A DNA stretch of 64,000 nucleotides from Cystobacter fuscus (GCF_002305875.1 NZ_CP022098.1:4092001-4156000); one strand, 5' to 3'. Shown: positions 27,413 through 41,803, numbered from the stretch's first letter. Program-made: numbers and translations. The notes: generated by a model from the sequence alone, not told the origin.

Positions 27413-29008
27413 TCAGGCCAGTTCGGCCGCAATCTGCTCAGCCACGCGCAGTCCATCAATGGCCGAGGAAACGATGCCTCCAGCGTAGCCGCAGCCCTCG
27501 CCCGCGGGGTAGAGGCCGCGCATGGAGACGGACTGCATGTCCTCGCCGCGGGTGATGCGCACGGGCGAGCTGGTGCGGCTCTCGATGCCGATGAGCTTGC
27601 CCTCGTCGCTCACGAAGCCGCGCATCTTGCGGTCGAACGCCTTGAGCGCCTGCTTGAGCGACTGGGTGAGACGCTCGGGGAAGAGGCGGTTGAGGTCCGT
27701 GTGCGCCAGGCCCGGCCGGTAGCTGGTGCCGCCCGGATCCTTCTTCACGCGGCCCGCGAGGTAGTCGGGGATGGTCTGCGCGGGGGCGAAGAACTTCCCT
27801 CCGCCCAGCTCGTACGCCTTGGACTCCCAGTGCCGCTGGAACTCCAGGCCCGCGAGCGGACCGCGGAAGCCCTCGCGCTCGAAGTCCTCCACGGACACCG
27901 TCACGACGATGCCCGCGTTGGCGTACTTCGCGTTGCGGCGCGAGTTGCTCATGCCGTTGGTGCACTGCAGCCCGTCCTGCGTGGGCGTGGGCACCACGAT
28001 GCCGCCCGGGCACATGCAGAAGGAGTAGATGCCGCGCACCTCTCCGTTCACGTCCAGGTTCTCCGCGAGCTTGTAGTCGGCCGGGGGCAGCTTCGGGTTC
28101 TTCGCCGCGCTGCCGTACTGGATGGAGTTGATGAGCCCCTGGGGGTGCTCCGCCCGGAAGCCGAGCGCGAAGGGCTTGGGCTCGATGACCACGCGCCCGT
28201 CGGCGGCGAAGCGCTCGTAGAGCTCACGCGCCGAGTTGCCCGGGGCGAGCACCACCCGGTCGCTCTCCAGCACGCGTCCGTCCGCCAGCCGTACGCCCGT
28301 CACCCGCCCGTCGCGGTCGAGCACCTCCTCCACCTTGTGCTCGAAGAGCACCTGGCTGCCGCCGGCGATGAGCTCCTCGCGGATGCGCGCCACCGCGCCG
28401 GGCAACAGGTCCGAGCCGATGTGCGGCTTGCCCTCGATGAGGATGTGGTCCGGCGCGCCGCAGCGGGCGAACGTCTCGATGACCTTGCGCACGTGGGGGT
28501 GGTTGATGCGCGTGGACAGCTTGCCGTCCGTGTACGCGCCCGCGCCGCCCTCGCCGAAGTTCATGTTGCTCTCCGGGTCCAGCGTGCCGTCGCGCATGAG
28601 CTTCGCCACGTCCTTGCGCCGCGCCACGACCTCCCGGCCCCGCTCGACGAGGATGGTGCGCACGCCGCGCTCCAGCAGCGCCAGGGCGCAGAAGAGGCCC
28701 GCGGGGCCGGTGCCGATGATGAGCGGCAGGCGCTCGGGCTCCTTCACGCGCGCGGGCTGCTCGGGCGGAGGCGGCGTCTCCCCCACGTCCGGCGGCAGCC
28801 GCGGTGGCACCCGGCCCGGAGCGAGTTCCACCTCCAGCGTATAGATATAGCGAGGGCTGCCTTTCTTGCGCGCATCGAGCACCGCGCGCACCACGCGCAC
28901 GGACTGGAGATCGCCTCGCGTCACCCCGAGCTTCTCGGCCGCACGCTGGCCCAGCAGCTCCTCCGGCTCGTCCAACCACAACCCAATGTTGTTCACCCGA
29001 TAAGCCAT
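27413..29008 (-). CDS. FAD-dependent dehydrogenase, COG2509 family
   Basis: Flavoprotein of 531 aa. An N-terminal RNA-binding-like or cap domain (about 1-90, RVNNIGLWLDEPEELLGQ) precedes the Rossmann FAD motif IIGTGPAGLFCALALLERG (about 97-115). Family-typical blocks follow: NFGEGGAGAYTDGKLSTR, CMCPGGIVVP, TNGMSNSRRNAKYANAGIVV, and the C-terminal GLYPAGEGCGYAGGIVSSAIDG. Members are uncharacterised oxidoreductases found widely in bacteria. No partner gene indicates a substrate. The start MAYRVNN is well supported by homology to family N-termini. Confidence 0.88.
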   Translation of the reverse strand: MAYRVNNIGLWLDEPEELLGQRAAEKLGVTRGDLQSVRVVRAVLDARKKGSPRYIYTLEVELAPGRVPPRLPPDVGETPPPPEQPARVKEPERLPLIIGTGPAGLFCALALLERGVRTILVERGREVVARRKDVAKLMRDGTLDPESNMNFGEGGAGAYTDGKLSTRINHPHVRKVIETFARCGAPDHILIEGKPHIGSDLLPGAVARIREELIAGGSQVLFEHKVEEVLDRDGRVTGVRLADGRVLESDRVVLAPGNSARELYERFAADGRVVIEPKPFALGFRAEHPQGLINSIQYGSAAKNPKLPPADYKLAENLDVNGEVRGIYSFCMCPGGIVVPTPTQDGLQCTNGMSNSRRNAKYANAGIVVTVSVEDFEREGFRGPLAGLEFQRHWESKAYELGGGKFFAPAQTIPDYLAGRVKKDPGGTSYRPGLAHTDLNRLFPERLTQSLKQALKAFDRKMRGFVSDEGKLIGIESRTSSPVRITRGEDMQSVSMRGLYPAGEGCGYAGGIVSSAIDGLRVAEQIAAELA

Positions 29009-29317
29009 GCGACGCTCTTCTCCTCAGCCGACGACGAGCGCGTATGTGCGCCACCCAGTGCCTGGAATGCAAGCAAGCCAACAGTGGAGATTCCCCCAGG
29101 TGCGAACCGGATGACGCACTCCGCCGAGGTCCATCCCCACGCGCGCCGGGCAAGTGCGAAGACCCGTTCGCAGCCGAGGGACCGTATGCCACCCCCGGGC
29201 TCTTCCTAACTCCTTGGAGTGCATGGGAAATCCGTCCACGGGTCGACGTCTGGCACGGGGGTTGAAGAATGATTCTCCCGTGACTACGCGGTCCCACTGT
29301 TTCTGGAGGAAACGACC
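29009..29317. other. Divergent promoter region
   Basis: Gap of 309 bp between the leftward flavoprotein gene and the rightward small gene at 29318. It must hold both promoters. I see no conserved gene and no strong hairpin. The ribosome site GGAGGA for the small gene is at 29304-29309. Confidence 0.5.
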
Positions 29318-29518
29318 TTGAACGCGAACAAGCAGAAGACCCGTCTCCTCGCCCAGACCTTCTTCAATCAGCTCCGCGCGGACGGTTACACCCCCATGCA
29401 GATCATCGGCATGGCCACCGAGTTGTTGGATCTGGTGTCGGAGGACCTCAAGGGGGTGCACGCCAACGTCGCGCAGGGGAGCCCCGAGAGCCGGCCGGAC
29501 TTCCGCCAGGAGGCCTGA
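29318..29518 (+). CDS. Small conserved-looking hypothetical protein
   Basis: Protein of 66 aa, no signal or membrane segment. It reads as a real gene: TTG start with GGAGGA 8 bp upstream, helix-rich sequence (RLLAQTFFNQLRADGYTPMQ, MATELLDLVSEDL), and a strong intrinsic terminator 100 bp downstream. I do not recognise the family. Monocistronic. Confidence 0.7.
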   Translation: MNANKQKTRLLAQTFFNQLRADGYTPMQIIGMATELLDLVSEDLKGVHANVAQGSPESRPDFRQEA

Positions 29519-29616
29519 CCGCCTAGAATGCGGACTGTCCCTGGCGGGTGAGCCGGGTTCCGGGCGGGTCCCGGGGCTCGAGCGCCCCCAGGCGGCACGG
29601 CGAATGCGGTACACGA

Positions 29617-29640
29617 AACCGGCCTCGAGCCGGTTTTTTC
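29617..29640 (+). terminator. Intrinsic terminator after the 66-aa gene
   Basis: Perfect 7-bp stem AACCGGC/GCCGGTT with a CTCGA loop, followed by a run of T. It ends rightward transcription before the convergent diacylglycerol-kinase-like gene. Confidence 0.9.
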
Positions 29641-29656
29641 GTTTCCGGGGGGCTCG

Positions 29657-30346
29657 TCACCCGGGCGGACGGGCGGCGGCCTGCTCCCGGCGCCGCTGGC
29701 GCGCGGCGGACGCGGCGAGGATGAACAGGCCCGCGTTCATGGCGGTGAAGACGGAGCTGACCGAGTACGCGGCGAGTGCACCGAGCAGCAGGGCGCCCAC
29801 CACGACGGCGGACACATCCACCCAGCGGGCGCGCTGGTGGGGAAGCACCAGCAGGGTGACGCACACGGCGAGCGGCAGGCCGAGCGCTACCTGCCGGGCG
29901 ATTTGAGGGCCGCTGTCGGCGACCGTCTCCCAGTTGTTCACGAGGATGGCGACGAAGATGACGACCGTGCCGATGGCGAGCACGAGCACGCCCGCCGCGG
30001 CGGCGTCCTTGGTGAGCCGGGCCTTCTCGTCGAAGTGCCGGGTGGCCAGGTCCACCAGGTGCTCGAGCGCGCTGTTGAGGATCTCCGCGAAGAAGATGAG
30101 CAGGACGCAGAAGATGAGGATGACCTTCTCGGCGACGCCCAGGGGGATGCCACTGCCCACGAGTCCCACGAGCACGGCGGAGACCAGGTGCACGCGCATG
30201 TTGCGCTGGTGCACGGCGGTGTGGATGAGCCCGTTCCAGGCATGGCGGAAGGAGGCGAGCACGCCCGTGCCGCCTCGCGAGGCGTAGGCGGGAGGCCGGT
30301 GCGTCTCCGGGGGAGGTGGTGGGGAGTAGGGGGCGGGGGAACTCAT
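29657..30346 (-). CDS. Diacylglycerol kinase / undecaprenol kinase-like membrane protein
   Basis: Membrane protein of 229 aa. The N-terminal 150 residues match the DgkA/DagK fold (three helices): FRHAWNGLIHTAVHQRNMRVH, then ILIFCVLLIFFAEILNSALEH with the catalytic Glu, and RLTKDAAAAGVLVLAI. Gram-negative DgkA recycles diacylglycerol; many homologues phosphorylate undecaprenol. About 80 extra residues at the C-terminus add two or three more membrane helices (LGLPLAVCVTLLVL, AVVVGALLLGALAAYSVS), unusual for the ~120-aa family. Start at 30346 (MSSPAPYSPPPPP). It diverges from the amidase gene. Confidence 0.85.
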   Translation of the reverse strand: MSSPAPYSPPPPPETHRPPAYASRGGTGVLASFRHAWNGLIHTAVHQRNMRVHLVSAVLVGLVGSGIPLGVAEKVILIFCVLLIFFAEILNSALEHLVDLATRHFDEKARLTKDAAAAGVLVLAIGTVVIFVAILVNNWETVADSGPQIARQVALGLPLAVCVTLLVLPHQRARWVDVSAVVVGALLLGALAAYSVSSVFTAMNAGLFILAASAARQRRREQAAARPPG

Positions 30347-30430
30347 CGGGGACAGGTTAGCGAGAGAGTGGGTGGGCACCCACGAGTTCGATTGGCAGGC
30401 CTCGCGCCGGGTCCTAACGTCCGGCGCCTC

Positions 30431-34340
<3,910 letters not shown>

Positions 34341-34378
34341 TCCCCGAGCCCGTCAACACGGACGAACCAGAGGGAACG

Positions 34379-35569
<1,191 letters not shown>

Positions 35570-35619
35570 TCCACCTCACCACCGCTCCATCCACCCTCCC
35601 TCCTGAGGAGTCAGTCCCC

Positions 35620-36399
35620 ATGGCCGCACCGACGCGACGCAAGCTCATCGCTGGCAACTGGAAGATGAACAAGACGCTCTCCGAGGCGCTCGCGCTGGTG
35701 CGGGAGTTGAAGGGACCGGCGGCCGCGCTGCCGGCGGATCGGGTGGAGGTGGCGGTGGCGCCGCCCTTCGTGTCGCTCGCCGCGGTGGCCAAGGAACTGG
35801 AGGGCTCGGCGCTGAAGCTGGCCGGCCAGAACTGCCACTGGGAGGCGAGCGGGGCGTTCACCGGCGAGGTGTCCGCGCCGATGCTCAAGGACGTGGGGTG
35901 CGCCTACGTCATCCTGGGCCACTCCGAGCGCCGGCAGTACTTCGGCGAGACGGACGAGACGGTGAACAAGCGCATCCGGGCGGTGCTGGCGGCGGGGATG
36001 ACGCCCATCGTGTGCGTGGGCGAGACGCTGGCGGAGCGCGAGGCGGGCCGCACGAAGGACGTGGTGGAGCAGCAGGTGTTGGGTGCGCTGAAGGGCTACC
36101 AGGCGGCCGAGGTGGCCAACTTCGTGCTCGCCTACGAGCCGGTGTGGGCCATTGGCACGGGCCGCACGGCGACGAGCGCCCAGGCGCAGGAGGTGCACCG
36201 GGCGCTGCGCGAGCAGCTCGGGCGGCTGTACGACGTGGGGACGGCGGAGCGGGTGCGTATCCAGTACGGCGGGAGCGTGAAGCCGGACAACGCGGCGGAA
36301 TTGCTGGGCCAGCCGGACGTGGACGGGGCGCTGGTGGGGGGCGCGAGCCTGAAGGCGGGCGACTTCGCGGGCATCCTCAAGGGCGCGGTGGGGGCGTAA
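35620..36399 (+). CDS. tpiA: Triosephosphate isomerase
   Basis: Interconverts dihydroxyacetone phosphate and glyceraldehyde 3-phosphate; 259 aa. Catalytic residues are present: Lys in AGNWKMNK (residue 15 region), His in ILGHSERR, Glu in [12 protein letters not shown], plus the phosphate-gripping [10 protein letters not shown] and LVGGASL. CTGAGGAGTC is the ribosome site ahead of the ATG at 35620. Confidence 0.97.
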   Translation: MAAPTRRKLIAGNWKMNKTLSEALALVRELKGPAAALPADRVEVAVAPPFVSLAAVAKELEGSALKLAGQNCHWEASGAFTGEVSAPMLKDVGCAYVILGHSERRQYFGETDETVNKRIRAVLAAGMTPIVCVGETLAEREAGRTKDVVEQQVLGALKGYQAAEVANFVLAYEPVWAIGTGRTATSAQAQEVHRALREQLGRLYDVGTAERVRIQYGGSVKPDNAAELLGQPDVDGALVGGASLKAGDFAGILKGAVGA

Positions 36400-36478
36400 G
36401 TCAGGAAGATTGTCACCGAGCGCGCCGTTCGGTTAGGCTGCGCGACCTTTTATTCAGGACTGGAAAGAAGAGCCAAAC

Positions 36479-36952
36479 ATGCTGACCTTCGTGACGATCG
36501 TGCACGTCCTGCTGTGCGTGTTCATGATCTTCGTCATCTTGCTGCAGCCCGGTAAGGACGCGGGCATGGGCTCGGCCCTGGGCGGCGGAGCCGCGACGAG
36601 TGCCTTCGGCGGCCGGGGCGCGACGACGTTCCTCACGAAGGTGACGGGCGTGTGCGCGGCGCTGTTCTTCCTCACGTCGCTGGGCCTGTCCTTCGTGGGC
36701 ATGCGCTCCTCGGTGGCGGCGGGCGCGGTGGCCCCCGCGGCGGCTCCGGCTCCGGCCGGGACCCCCGAGCCGGGCCCCTCGTCGACGGGTGCGCCTCCGG
36801 CGGGGCAGATTCCCGCGGCCACTCCGCAGGACGCGGCGGCCCCCACGGGCACGGCGCCCGCGCAGGAGGCTCCGGGCACGCCGAGCACCGTGGAGCAGCC
36901 GCGCCCGGCCGAGACGCCGGCCCCGGCTCCTGCTCCCGCCCCGGCTCAGTAG
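36479..36952 (+). CDS. secG: Preprotein translocase subunit SecG
   Basis: Accessory subunit of the SecYEG translocon in the inner membrane. The first 75 residues form the canonical two-helix SecG (TIVHVLLCVFMIFVILLQPG, then KDAGMGSALGGG, and FLTKVTGVCAALFFLTSLGL). The protein is 157 aa, roughly double the usual size, owing to an Ala/Pro-rich tail (about 80-157) that would extend from the membrane and ends in repeated Pro-Ala. Position after tpiA and before a tRNA-Leu is the same as in many Proteobacteria. Confidence 0.95.
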   Translation: MLTFVTIVHVLLCVFMIFVILLQPGKDAGMGSALGGGAATSAFGGRGATTFLTKVTGVCAALFFLTSLGLSFVGMRSSVAAGAVAPAAAPAPAGTPEPGPSSTGAPPAGQIPAATPQDAAAPTGTAPAQEAPGTPSTVEQPRPAETPAPAPAPAPAQ

Positions 36953-37068
36953 GCGGGCAGCCAGCGAGCCCTGGAAAAGTGCAGGAGGGGCTCGCTAAAA
37001 TTTGTTGTCGGCGGCGCGGTTCGTGGTACTAGAGGCCGCGTCGCAACGCGGTTCGCGGTTCGCAGCAA

Positions 37069-37150
37069 GCCCAGGTGGTGGAACTGGTAGACACACCATC
37101 TTGAGGGGGTGGCGCCGAAAGGTGTGCGGGTTCGAATCCCGCCCTGGGCA
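37069..37150 (+). tRNA. tRNA-Leu (anticodon GAG)
   Basis: Class II tRNA of 82 nt. Acceptor GCCCAGG pairs with CCTGGGC, discriminator A; D-arm with AACTGGTAGA; anticodon stem CCATC/GGTGG with loop TTGAGGG giving anticodon GAG; variable arm with GCGCCGAAAGG; T-arm GCGGGTTCGAATCCCGC. CCA is not encoded. Located 116 bp after secG. Confidence 0.95.
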
Positions 37151-37159
37151 CTCCGAAAG

Positions 37160-37192
37160 AGCCTCCGAGTCGAAAGACTCGGGGGCTTTTTT
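37160..37192 (+). terminator. Intrinsic terminator after tRNA-Leu
   Basis: Stem AGCCTCCGAGT / ACTCGGGGGCT (one mismatch) with a CGAAAG loop, followed by six T. It ends 42 nt past the tRNA. Confidence 0.92.
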
Positions 37193-37239
37193 GTTTTCCG
37201 GTTTCTGTTGGTGTGCCGCCAACGCGTCGTGGCACCAGG

Positions 37240-37414
37240 ACAGTCGCCGCACGGCAGCCCTCGCGTGCATGCGGAGCTGCGTGCCTGCGGACAGCAGGTG
37301 GGCCACAAGCGAGTGGTTCGTCTCATGAACCGGCAGCGGAGGCACTCGATACTCGGCTACGTCAGCCCCGTGGATTTTGAGCTTGCGGCCTTGCTTCTGA
37401 AGTTGGCGGCATAA
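37240..37414 (+). pseudogene. Internally deleted IS3-family transposase (OrfB) remnant
   Basis: The frame reads HGSPRVHAELRACGQQVGHK then RVVRLMNRQRRHSILGYVSP and VDFE. The first part is the HTH_21 start of an IS3-type OrfB and the second its C-terminus (RRHSxLGYxSPxxFE); the whole DDE catalytic core between them is missing. A stop at 37412 and a TGTCCCCCC stretch just beyond could be the old element end. It is a dead insertion-sequence scar directly behind the tRNA terminator. Confidence 0.75.
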
Positions 37415-37495
37415 CCCAACTGTCCCCCCGCCCAGTGCTTCTGAAGGGTCGAATTCGTGGGCCCGCCGGGAGGGGCCTCAAGCCTGTCCACGAAC

Positions 37496-38103
37496 TCAGG
37501 CGCGCGTGGGCTGCTGCGCGAGCGCGCGCACCACGACTGCTGAGTTTCGCTCGAACTGCCGCTTGACTGCGTTCCGCTCGCGTTCCGGCAGGAGAATCAT
37601 CAGCAGGCTGCGCGCGCGGCTGAGGCCGCAGTAGTGTAGCCGCTCAAGGTCCGGCGTCTCGAGTTCGGCCATGTTCCAGGCGATGACCGCGCGGCGCTCC
37701 AGTCCCTTGAATGCGTGCATCGTGCAGAAGTCGATCTGTCGATCGCCGTGCGCAGGTGCCTCGTCGGAGCATAGGTCGCGAATCGTGAGACCCCCTGGAG
37801 AGGACCCTTCGAGGCCGGAACTGCTCAGCTTTCGTTGGGAGAGGATCACGATATCCTCCGCTCGCACGCCATCCTTGAGCAGCTCCCGCACACATTCGTC
37901 TCCTGCGCGATACCGTACTGCTCCGAGCCGCCCGTCGGCGCCGGCCCCGCGTGGAGTGGCACCGACTTCTGGGAGCGTGTGCTCGAACCACTCGCGGATT
38001 GGGTCAGGTAACGACTCACCTCGTCCGGCGAATAGGTTTTCCTCGGGAGTGGGCGGGTGAGCACCAGGTGCGGAGGCCCACTCAACCCGTGGACCCGGAG
38101 CTA
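37496..38103 (-). pseudogene. Superfamily I helicase C-terminal fragment
   Basis: About 200 codons match the C-terminal part of a UvrD/RecB-type helicase, the kind found with NERD domains: GVRAEDIVILSQRKLSSSGL, then IDFCTMHAFKGLERRAVIAW (a motif V-like block) and LHYCGLSRARSLLMILLPE (motif VI-like). The Walker A and motif II parts are missing, and there is no proper start: the open frame begins inside the tail of the truncated VWA gene. It is a fragment left by recombination and unlikely to be functional. Confidence 0.7.
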
Positions 38104-38111
38104 TCGCACCC

Positions 38112-38747
38112 TCACGGGATGTACACGCTGCTCCAGACATTCGAAGTGATCACGGGAGGGTAGCCGCTCATGGGCGGGGTGTTGGCGTTGCCCGTCGCGA
38201 GCTTGTTGTTGACCTTCCATTGCCAGGATCCAGCGGTGAAGATCGGGTAGTTCAACGAGCTGCTGGGGCCGTGGCACTGGGTTCCCGCCGGGGTGCTGTT
38301 CTCCTCGCCGTCAGTCATCAGGTACAGCATCTTGCGCGCGGTGATCGTGCCCGACTTGTATGCGAGGAGTTCGTCCGCGGCATCACAAACCGCATAGGCG
38401 AGAGGATAGGCACCGGAGCCGACCTGAAGGCTGTTCAGGGTGAAGATCGTGGTGGCGGCGCCCGAAAAGCCTTGCCTCTTGACGTAGGACGAGCCCTCGA
38501 ATGTCCAGACGGCGAAGTACTGAGGGAGGGACAACGGGAGATTCACCAGGGATTTCGCTCGGAGGATCGCTTTGTCGAAGCGCGTGGTGCCATCGGAGCC
38601 AACGGTCGACATGGAGCCGCCGCTCGCGATGAGGATGAGGGTATGCTGCTCGGTGGGCGGGGATTGAGCCGCGGCCTCGTTGAATGAAATGAGCAGGCTG
38701 AACGCGAATGCCGCGAGCAGACGAAGCTCGAGAGTGATTGTCTTCAT
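38112..38747 (-). CDS. Truncated, degenerate von Willebrand A-like exported protein
   Basis: Third VWA paralogue of this locus, 211 aa. Perfect AGGAGGTGAC precedes the ATG at 38747; a signal peptide ends near residue 28 (NEAAAQS). It shares with its relatives at 41919 and 42965 the blocks FAVWTFEGSSYVK, AVCDAADELLAYKSG and LMTDGEENSTPAGTQCHGP. Two things are odd: the MIDAS motif DRSGSM reads ASGGSM, so the first metal-ligand Asp is lost, and the protein stops at SSVYIP where the others continue for over 100 residues into a dockerin. The stop abuts the helicase fragment, suggesting a recombination joint. The start overlaps the M36 stop by ATGA. Confidence 0.75.
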   Translation of the reverse strand: MKTITLELRLLAAFAFSLLISFNEAAAQSPPTEQHTLILIASGGSMSTVGSDGTTRFDKAILRAKSLVNLPLSLPQYFAVWTFEGSSYVKRQGFSGAATTIFTLNSLQVGSGAYPLAYAVCDAADELLAYKSGTITARKMLYLMTDGEENSTPAGTQCHGPSSSLNYPIFTAGSWQWKVNNKLATGNANTPPMSGYPPVITSNVWSSVYIP

Positions 38748-41700
38748 GTCACCTCCTGGTGGGACGTCGGAATCGCTCGAGTCGGGTTCCGGGAGGTACG
38801 CCTTCGCTGCGCCTGGTAGGCCCCGAGGAGGGCCAGGAGCGTGAAGAGGAACGTGGAGCGCGGCGCACTCGAACCCGCTCCGCAGCCACACCCGCTGTTT
38901 CCTGGGTCCGGGTCCCCCGTGCCAGCATCTGGCTGCGTCCCTCCATCGACCGGCGACGGCTCGACTCCCGCATCCGTGCCCGCGTCGTCAGCTGGAGTGC
39001 CGGCATCGCCCGTGCCCGCGTCCGTGCCCGCGTCCACGGGGACCGAATCCCCGGCGAGCACGCGGATCTCCACGGTATCGACGGTCGCACGGTTCCCCAG
39101 CCCCACGGTGACGCGGAAGGCCAGCACCGTGTCCTTGGACACCACGGGCGCGGTGAACGTGGCGGCGCTCTTCCCACTGTCCTCGAGCACCACGGGGGAA
39201 CCCGACACCTGGTGCCATTGGAACCTCAGGGTGCCGCCCTTCGGAGCCTGGCTTCCGGAGGCATCCAGGCGTACGCGTCGGCCGCCCTGGACGCTCTGGT
39301 CCGGACCCGCCTTCGCCACCGGATGGTCGGAACCAGGGCTGTTCACGGAGAAGTCCTCGACGACACCGGTCAGGTCCACCGAGTCTCGCGATGGGGAGAT
39401 GGCTTTGGGCCCCGCGCCCCGGCGGGCAAACGCCTCGGCCAGGAGCGCATGGTCCGTCAAATCCTGGGCCGCCGCGACCGCCAGGAGTGCTTGGAGCTGC
39501 TCGGTATACGTCGCGTTGGCGGGCGCGAGCTTCATCGCGGCGACGATGTAGTCGGCCATGCGGCGCCTGATCGTCTTGAAGTCGTACCGGGGGGTGGGAA
39601 TCCGCGTATCCCGGAGCAGGGCGATGTACCCCTCGAACAGCAGGCTCGCGAAAATCTCCCCCGCGTTGTGGATCTCCGAGTTCCCGGGCTTCCGGGTGAC
39701 CATGGGGTGGGTGGGCAATGGCTCGCCTTCGGAGATGTGCCGGAGGCTCAAGTCATTGATGCCCTTGTTGACCGAATAGGGCGCCCGGCGGATTCCGAAA
39801 TAGGTGCTGCTGCCGAGCGCCACGCTCGCGTAGGGGGCGAGGGCGTAGCTCCCCTCGAGCGAATCACCTTCTCGCAGCAGCATGTGCAGGGCGATGAAGT
39901 CCGCCCAGCCTTCGCTCATGGCGAGGCACTGGGCCGTGGTGCACGGGACCATCAGGCGCAGGTGCAGGTAGTGTCCCCACTCGTGGGCCACGAGCGTGTT
40001 GTCGAGGGAGCCGTCACGATCGATGGAGCCTCGCCACAGGGTCGCCGGGAGGGGAGCTTGCTGCTCGGTGAGCTTCACGAGGCGCGCTCCGTCCTCGTAG
40101 GTGACCGAGAGCACGGGGAGCTTCACGACGATCGACGTGTCGTCATTCGTCATCCGGGGGGGGGGGACGCCCGGTATGTTGTTGATCATGATCACCCCCG
40201 AGGCGCCCGCCTGCTCGGCATTCCGGGACTTGAGCGCCATGGAGCACGTTCCACGCTCGAGCATGACCACGGCTCCACCCAGCCCGCTCATGGGCTCACA
40301 TCCGTCATGAGTGCTCGGGTTGGCGATTCCATCGTTCACGAGCACCAGGGGTTTGGTGAGCTGGAAGAACTGCGAGCCGAAGAACGCCAGGCCTGTCGGA
40401 TAGCGCTGGCCAGAGACCTCCACGAAGTGTTCCTCCGGGCCCATCCAGATGAAGACCTGCATGCGCGGTGACTGCCCATCCGCGGGCACGCTCATGAAGG
40501 CGTTGTTGGACCCTTCATGGCCCTGGGCCTCGGCGAGCAGCGGATCTCCTTCCAGGCCGCCCCGACCGAAATTGCTGACCTGGGCATTTCCCGAGGCCTC
40601 GTTGAAGCCAGAGACGTAGAAGTCATCGTGGAGCCAATTGGTCGTGTAGAAGAGCTGGGTGACGGCGGCCTGGGTCTGCTCGGCACGGGCCAGAGGTCCG
40701 AGGCTCGTGTCATAGACATGGTCGAAGCGCCTGCTTCCCGCGACGGTCGCCGCGCGGACATCGGACCCGGGCGTGAATCCATCGGGGGCGGAGAGGTCCG
40801 CGTAGGCATCGACGTTGTTGCCGCGGCTCTCGGTGGCACCAGAGGGCAGCCAGACATCCCCCTTCCCGTTGAAGCTCTCCATCGACACCCATCGCGGGGG
40901 AATGAAGGCGGGTCGGTTTCCATCCGGAGTGCCCGTGGGATGCGGTGTGTAGTCGGCCTGCGGTCCATCGAGGGGTGTTCTGGACCCGTCCGTCTCCGCC
41001 CAGACCCGGTACTCGAACGAGTCCGCGTGGGTCAGCCCCTGGCGCCGCAGCACGGTGCCATCTTCCGCGGAGATGACGGAAGCCTCCGCGTTGGAGTTGT
41101 TGCTCGCATCCGTCCCGAGGAAGGTCTCGACGTAGTACGCGGGGACGAGCTGGCCATCCCTCGGATAGAAGACTTGCTTCGCCCGGGCGGGTAGGACGAG
41201 TGTCATCCGGGAGCTGGCGAAGGCCCTGCCTGGAGCCAGCGTGAAGGAGCGGAATCCTCCTGGCATCGGCTCCGTCTCTCTCAGGTCCGCGGATGCGCCC
41301 GCGACACGGGACAGCTCATTGAGCGCGTGCGCCACGGCTTCTCCATGCGAGAGCCGGAATGTATGTGGCTGGGGACTCGCCACATCCTGGAGGTTGCCTC
41401 CCACGGCGACCAGCCGGAGGTCACGCGTCAACAGCACATCGAGTTCGCTGTCGAGGACCTCGATGCCCTCGAGGTGCTGGCGGAAGGAGACGAGGATTCC
41501 TCCGCGACCCGTATCGTGCACCTGGTGGATGGAGGCCGTGCGGAGTGTGGCTTCTCCCAGGTGATAGAGCGGCGCGAGCTGCTCCAGGTACCAGGACGCG
41601 ATGGCCTCGGGCGTGGCTGGGGCCTGCGCGCTCGGCTCCCAGGATTGGTTCCAGAGGAGGGTGGGCACGCCGCGTCGCGGGTCCTGGAAAGGGACGTGGA

Positions 41701-41803
41701 CGTGGGAGGGCGCGTCGGAGACGTCTCCTTGGGGAGAGGGATTGGCGCAGGCCGAGAGGGCTGCGAGCACGAGCATCGTGAGGGCTTCGCGGCGAAGTTG
41801 CAT
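38744..41803 (-). CDS. M36 (fungalysin/PepSY-FTP type) metalloprotease with PA, PKD-like and MYXO-CTERM domains
   Basis: Secreted zinc protease of 1019 aa. Lipoprotein-type signal with LSAC (Cys 19). N-terminal FTP/pro-region (about 40-250), zinc motif HEWGHYLH (about 604) with the downstream Glu in SEGWADFIALH, and a PA domain inserted ahead of it (about 505-560; CEPMSGLGGAVVMLERGTC, AEQAGASGVIMINN). A PKD-like domain (AKAGPDQSVQGGRRVRLDAS) and Asp/Ala/Gly/Thr-rich linker lead to a C-terminal GCGCGAGSS, helix, QRRRTSR MYXO-CTERM. Both a lipobox and a MYXO-CTERM are present, so final location is uncertain; extracellular or cell-surface is likely. It overlaps the truncated VWA gene. Confidence 0.9.
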   Translation of the reverse strand: MQLRREALTMLVLAALSACANPSPQGDVSDAPSHVHVPFQDPRRGVPTLLWNQSWEPSAQAPATPEAIASWYLEQLAPLYHLGEATLRTASIHQVHDTGRGGILVSFRQHLEGIEVLDSELDVLLTRDLRLVAVGGNLQDVASPQPHTFRLSHGEAVAHALNELSRVAGASADLRETEPMPGGFRSFTLAPGRAFASSRMTLVLPARAKQVFYPRDGQLVPAYYVETFLGTDASNNSNAEASVISAEDGTVLRRQGLTHADSFEYRVWAETDGSRTPLDGPQADYTPHPTGTPDGNRPAFIPPRWVSMESFNGKGDVWLPSGATESRGNNVDAYADLSAPDGFTPGSDVRAATVAGSRRFDHVYDTSLGPLARAEQTQAAVTQLFYTTNWLHDDFYVSGFNEASGNAQVSNFGRGGLEGDPLLAEAQGHEGSNNAFMSVPADGQSPRMQVFIWMGPEEHFVEVSGQRYPTGLAFFGSQFFQLTKPLVLVNDGIANPSTHDGCEPMSGLGGAVVMLERGTCSMALKSRNAEQAGASGVIMINNIPGVPPPRMTNDDTSIVVKLPVLSVTYEDGARLVKLTEQQAPLPATLWRGSIDRDGSLDNTLVAHEWGHYLHLRLMVPCTTAQCLAMSEGWADFIALHMLLREGDSLEGSYALAPYASVALGSSTYFGIRRAPYSVNKGINDLSLRHISEGEPLPTHPMVTRKPGNSEIHNAGEIFASLLFEGYIALLRDTRIPTPRYDFKTIRRRMADYIVAAMKLAPANATYTEQLQALLAVAAAQDLTDHALLAEAFARRGAGPKAISPSRDSVDLTGVVEDFSVNSPGSDHPVAKAGPDQSVQGGRRVRLDASGSQAPKGGTLRFQWHQVSGSPVVLEDSGKSAATFTAPVVSKDTVLAFRVTVGLGNRATVDTVEIRVLAGDSVPVDAGTDAGTGDAGTPADDAGTDAGVEPSPVDGGTQPDAGTGDPDPGNSGCGCGAGSSAPRSTFLFTLLALLGAYQAQRRRTSRNPTRAIPTSHQEVT

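Noticed and set aside
29837-30430. Plus-strand frame extending upstream of the amidase start
   Set aside because: It lies antisense to the diacylglycerol-kinase-like gene and lacks homology; the signal peptide begins at the ATG at 30431.
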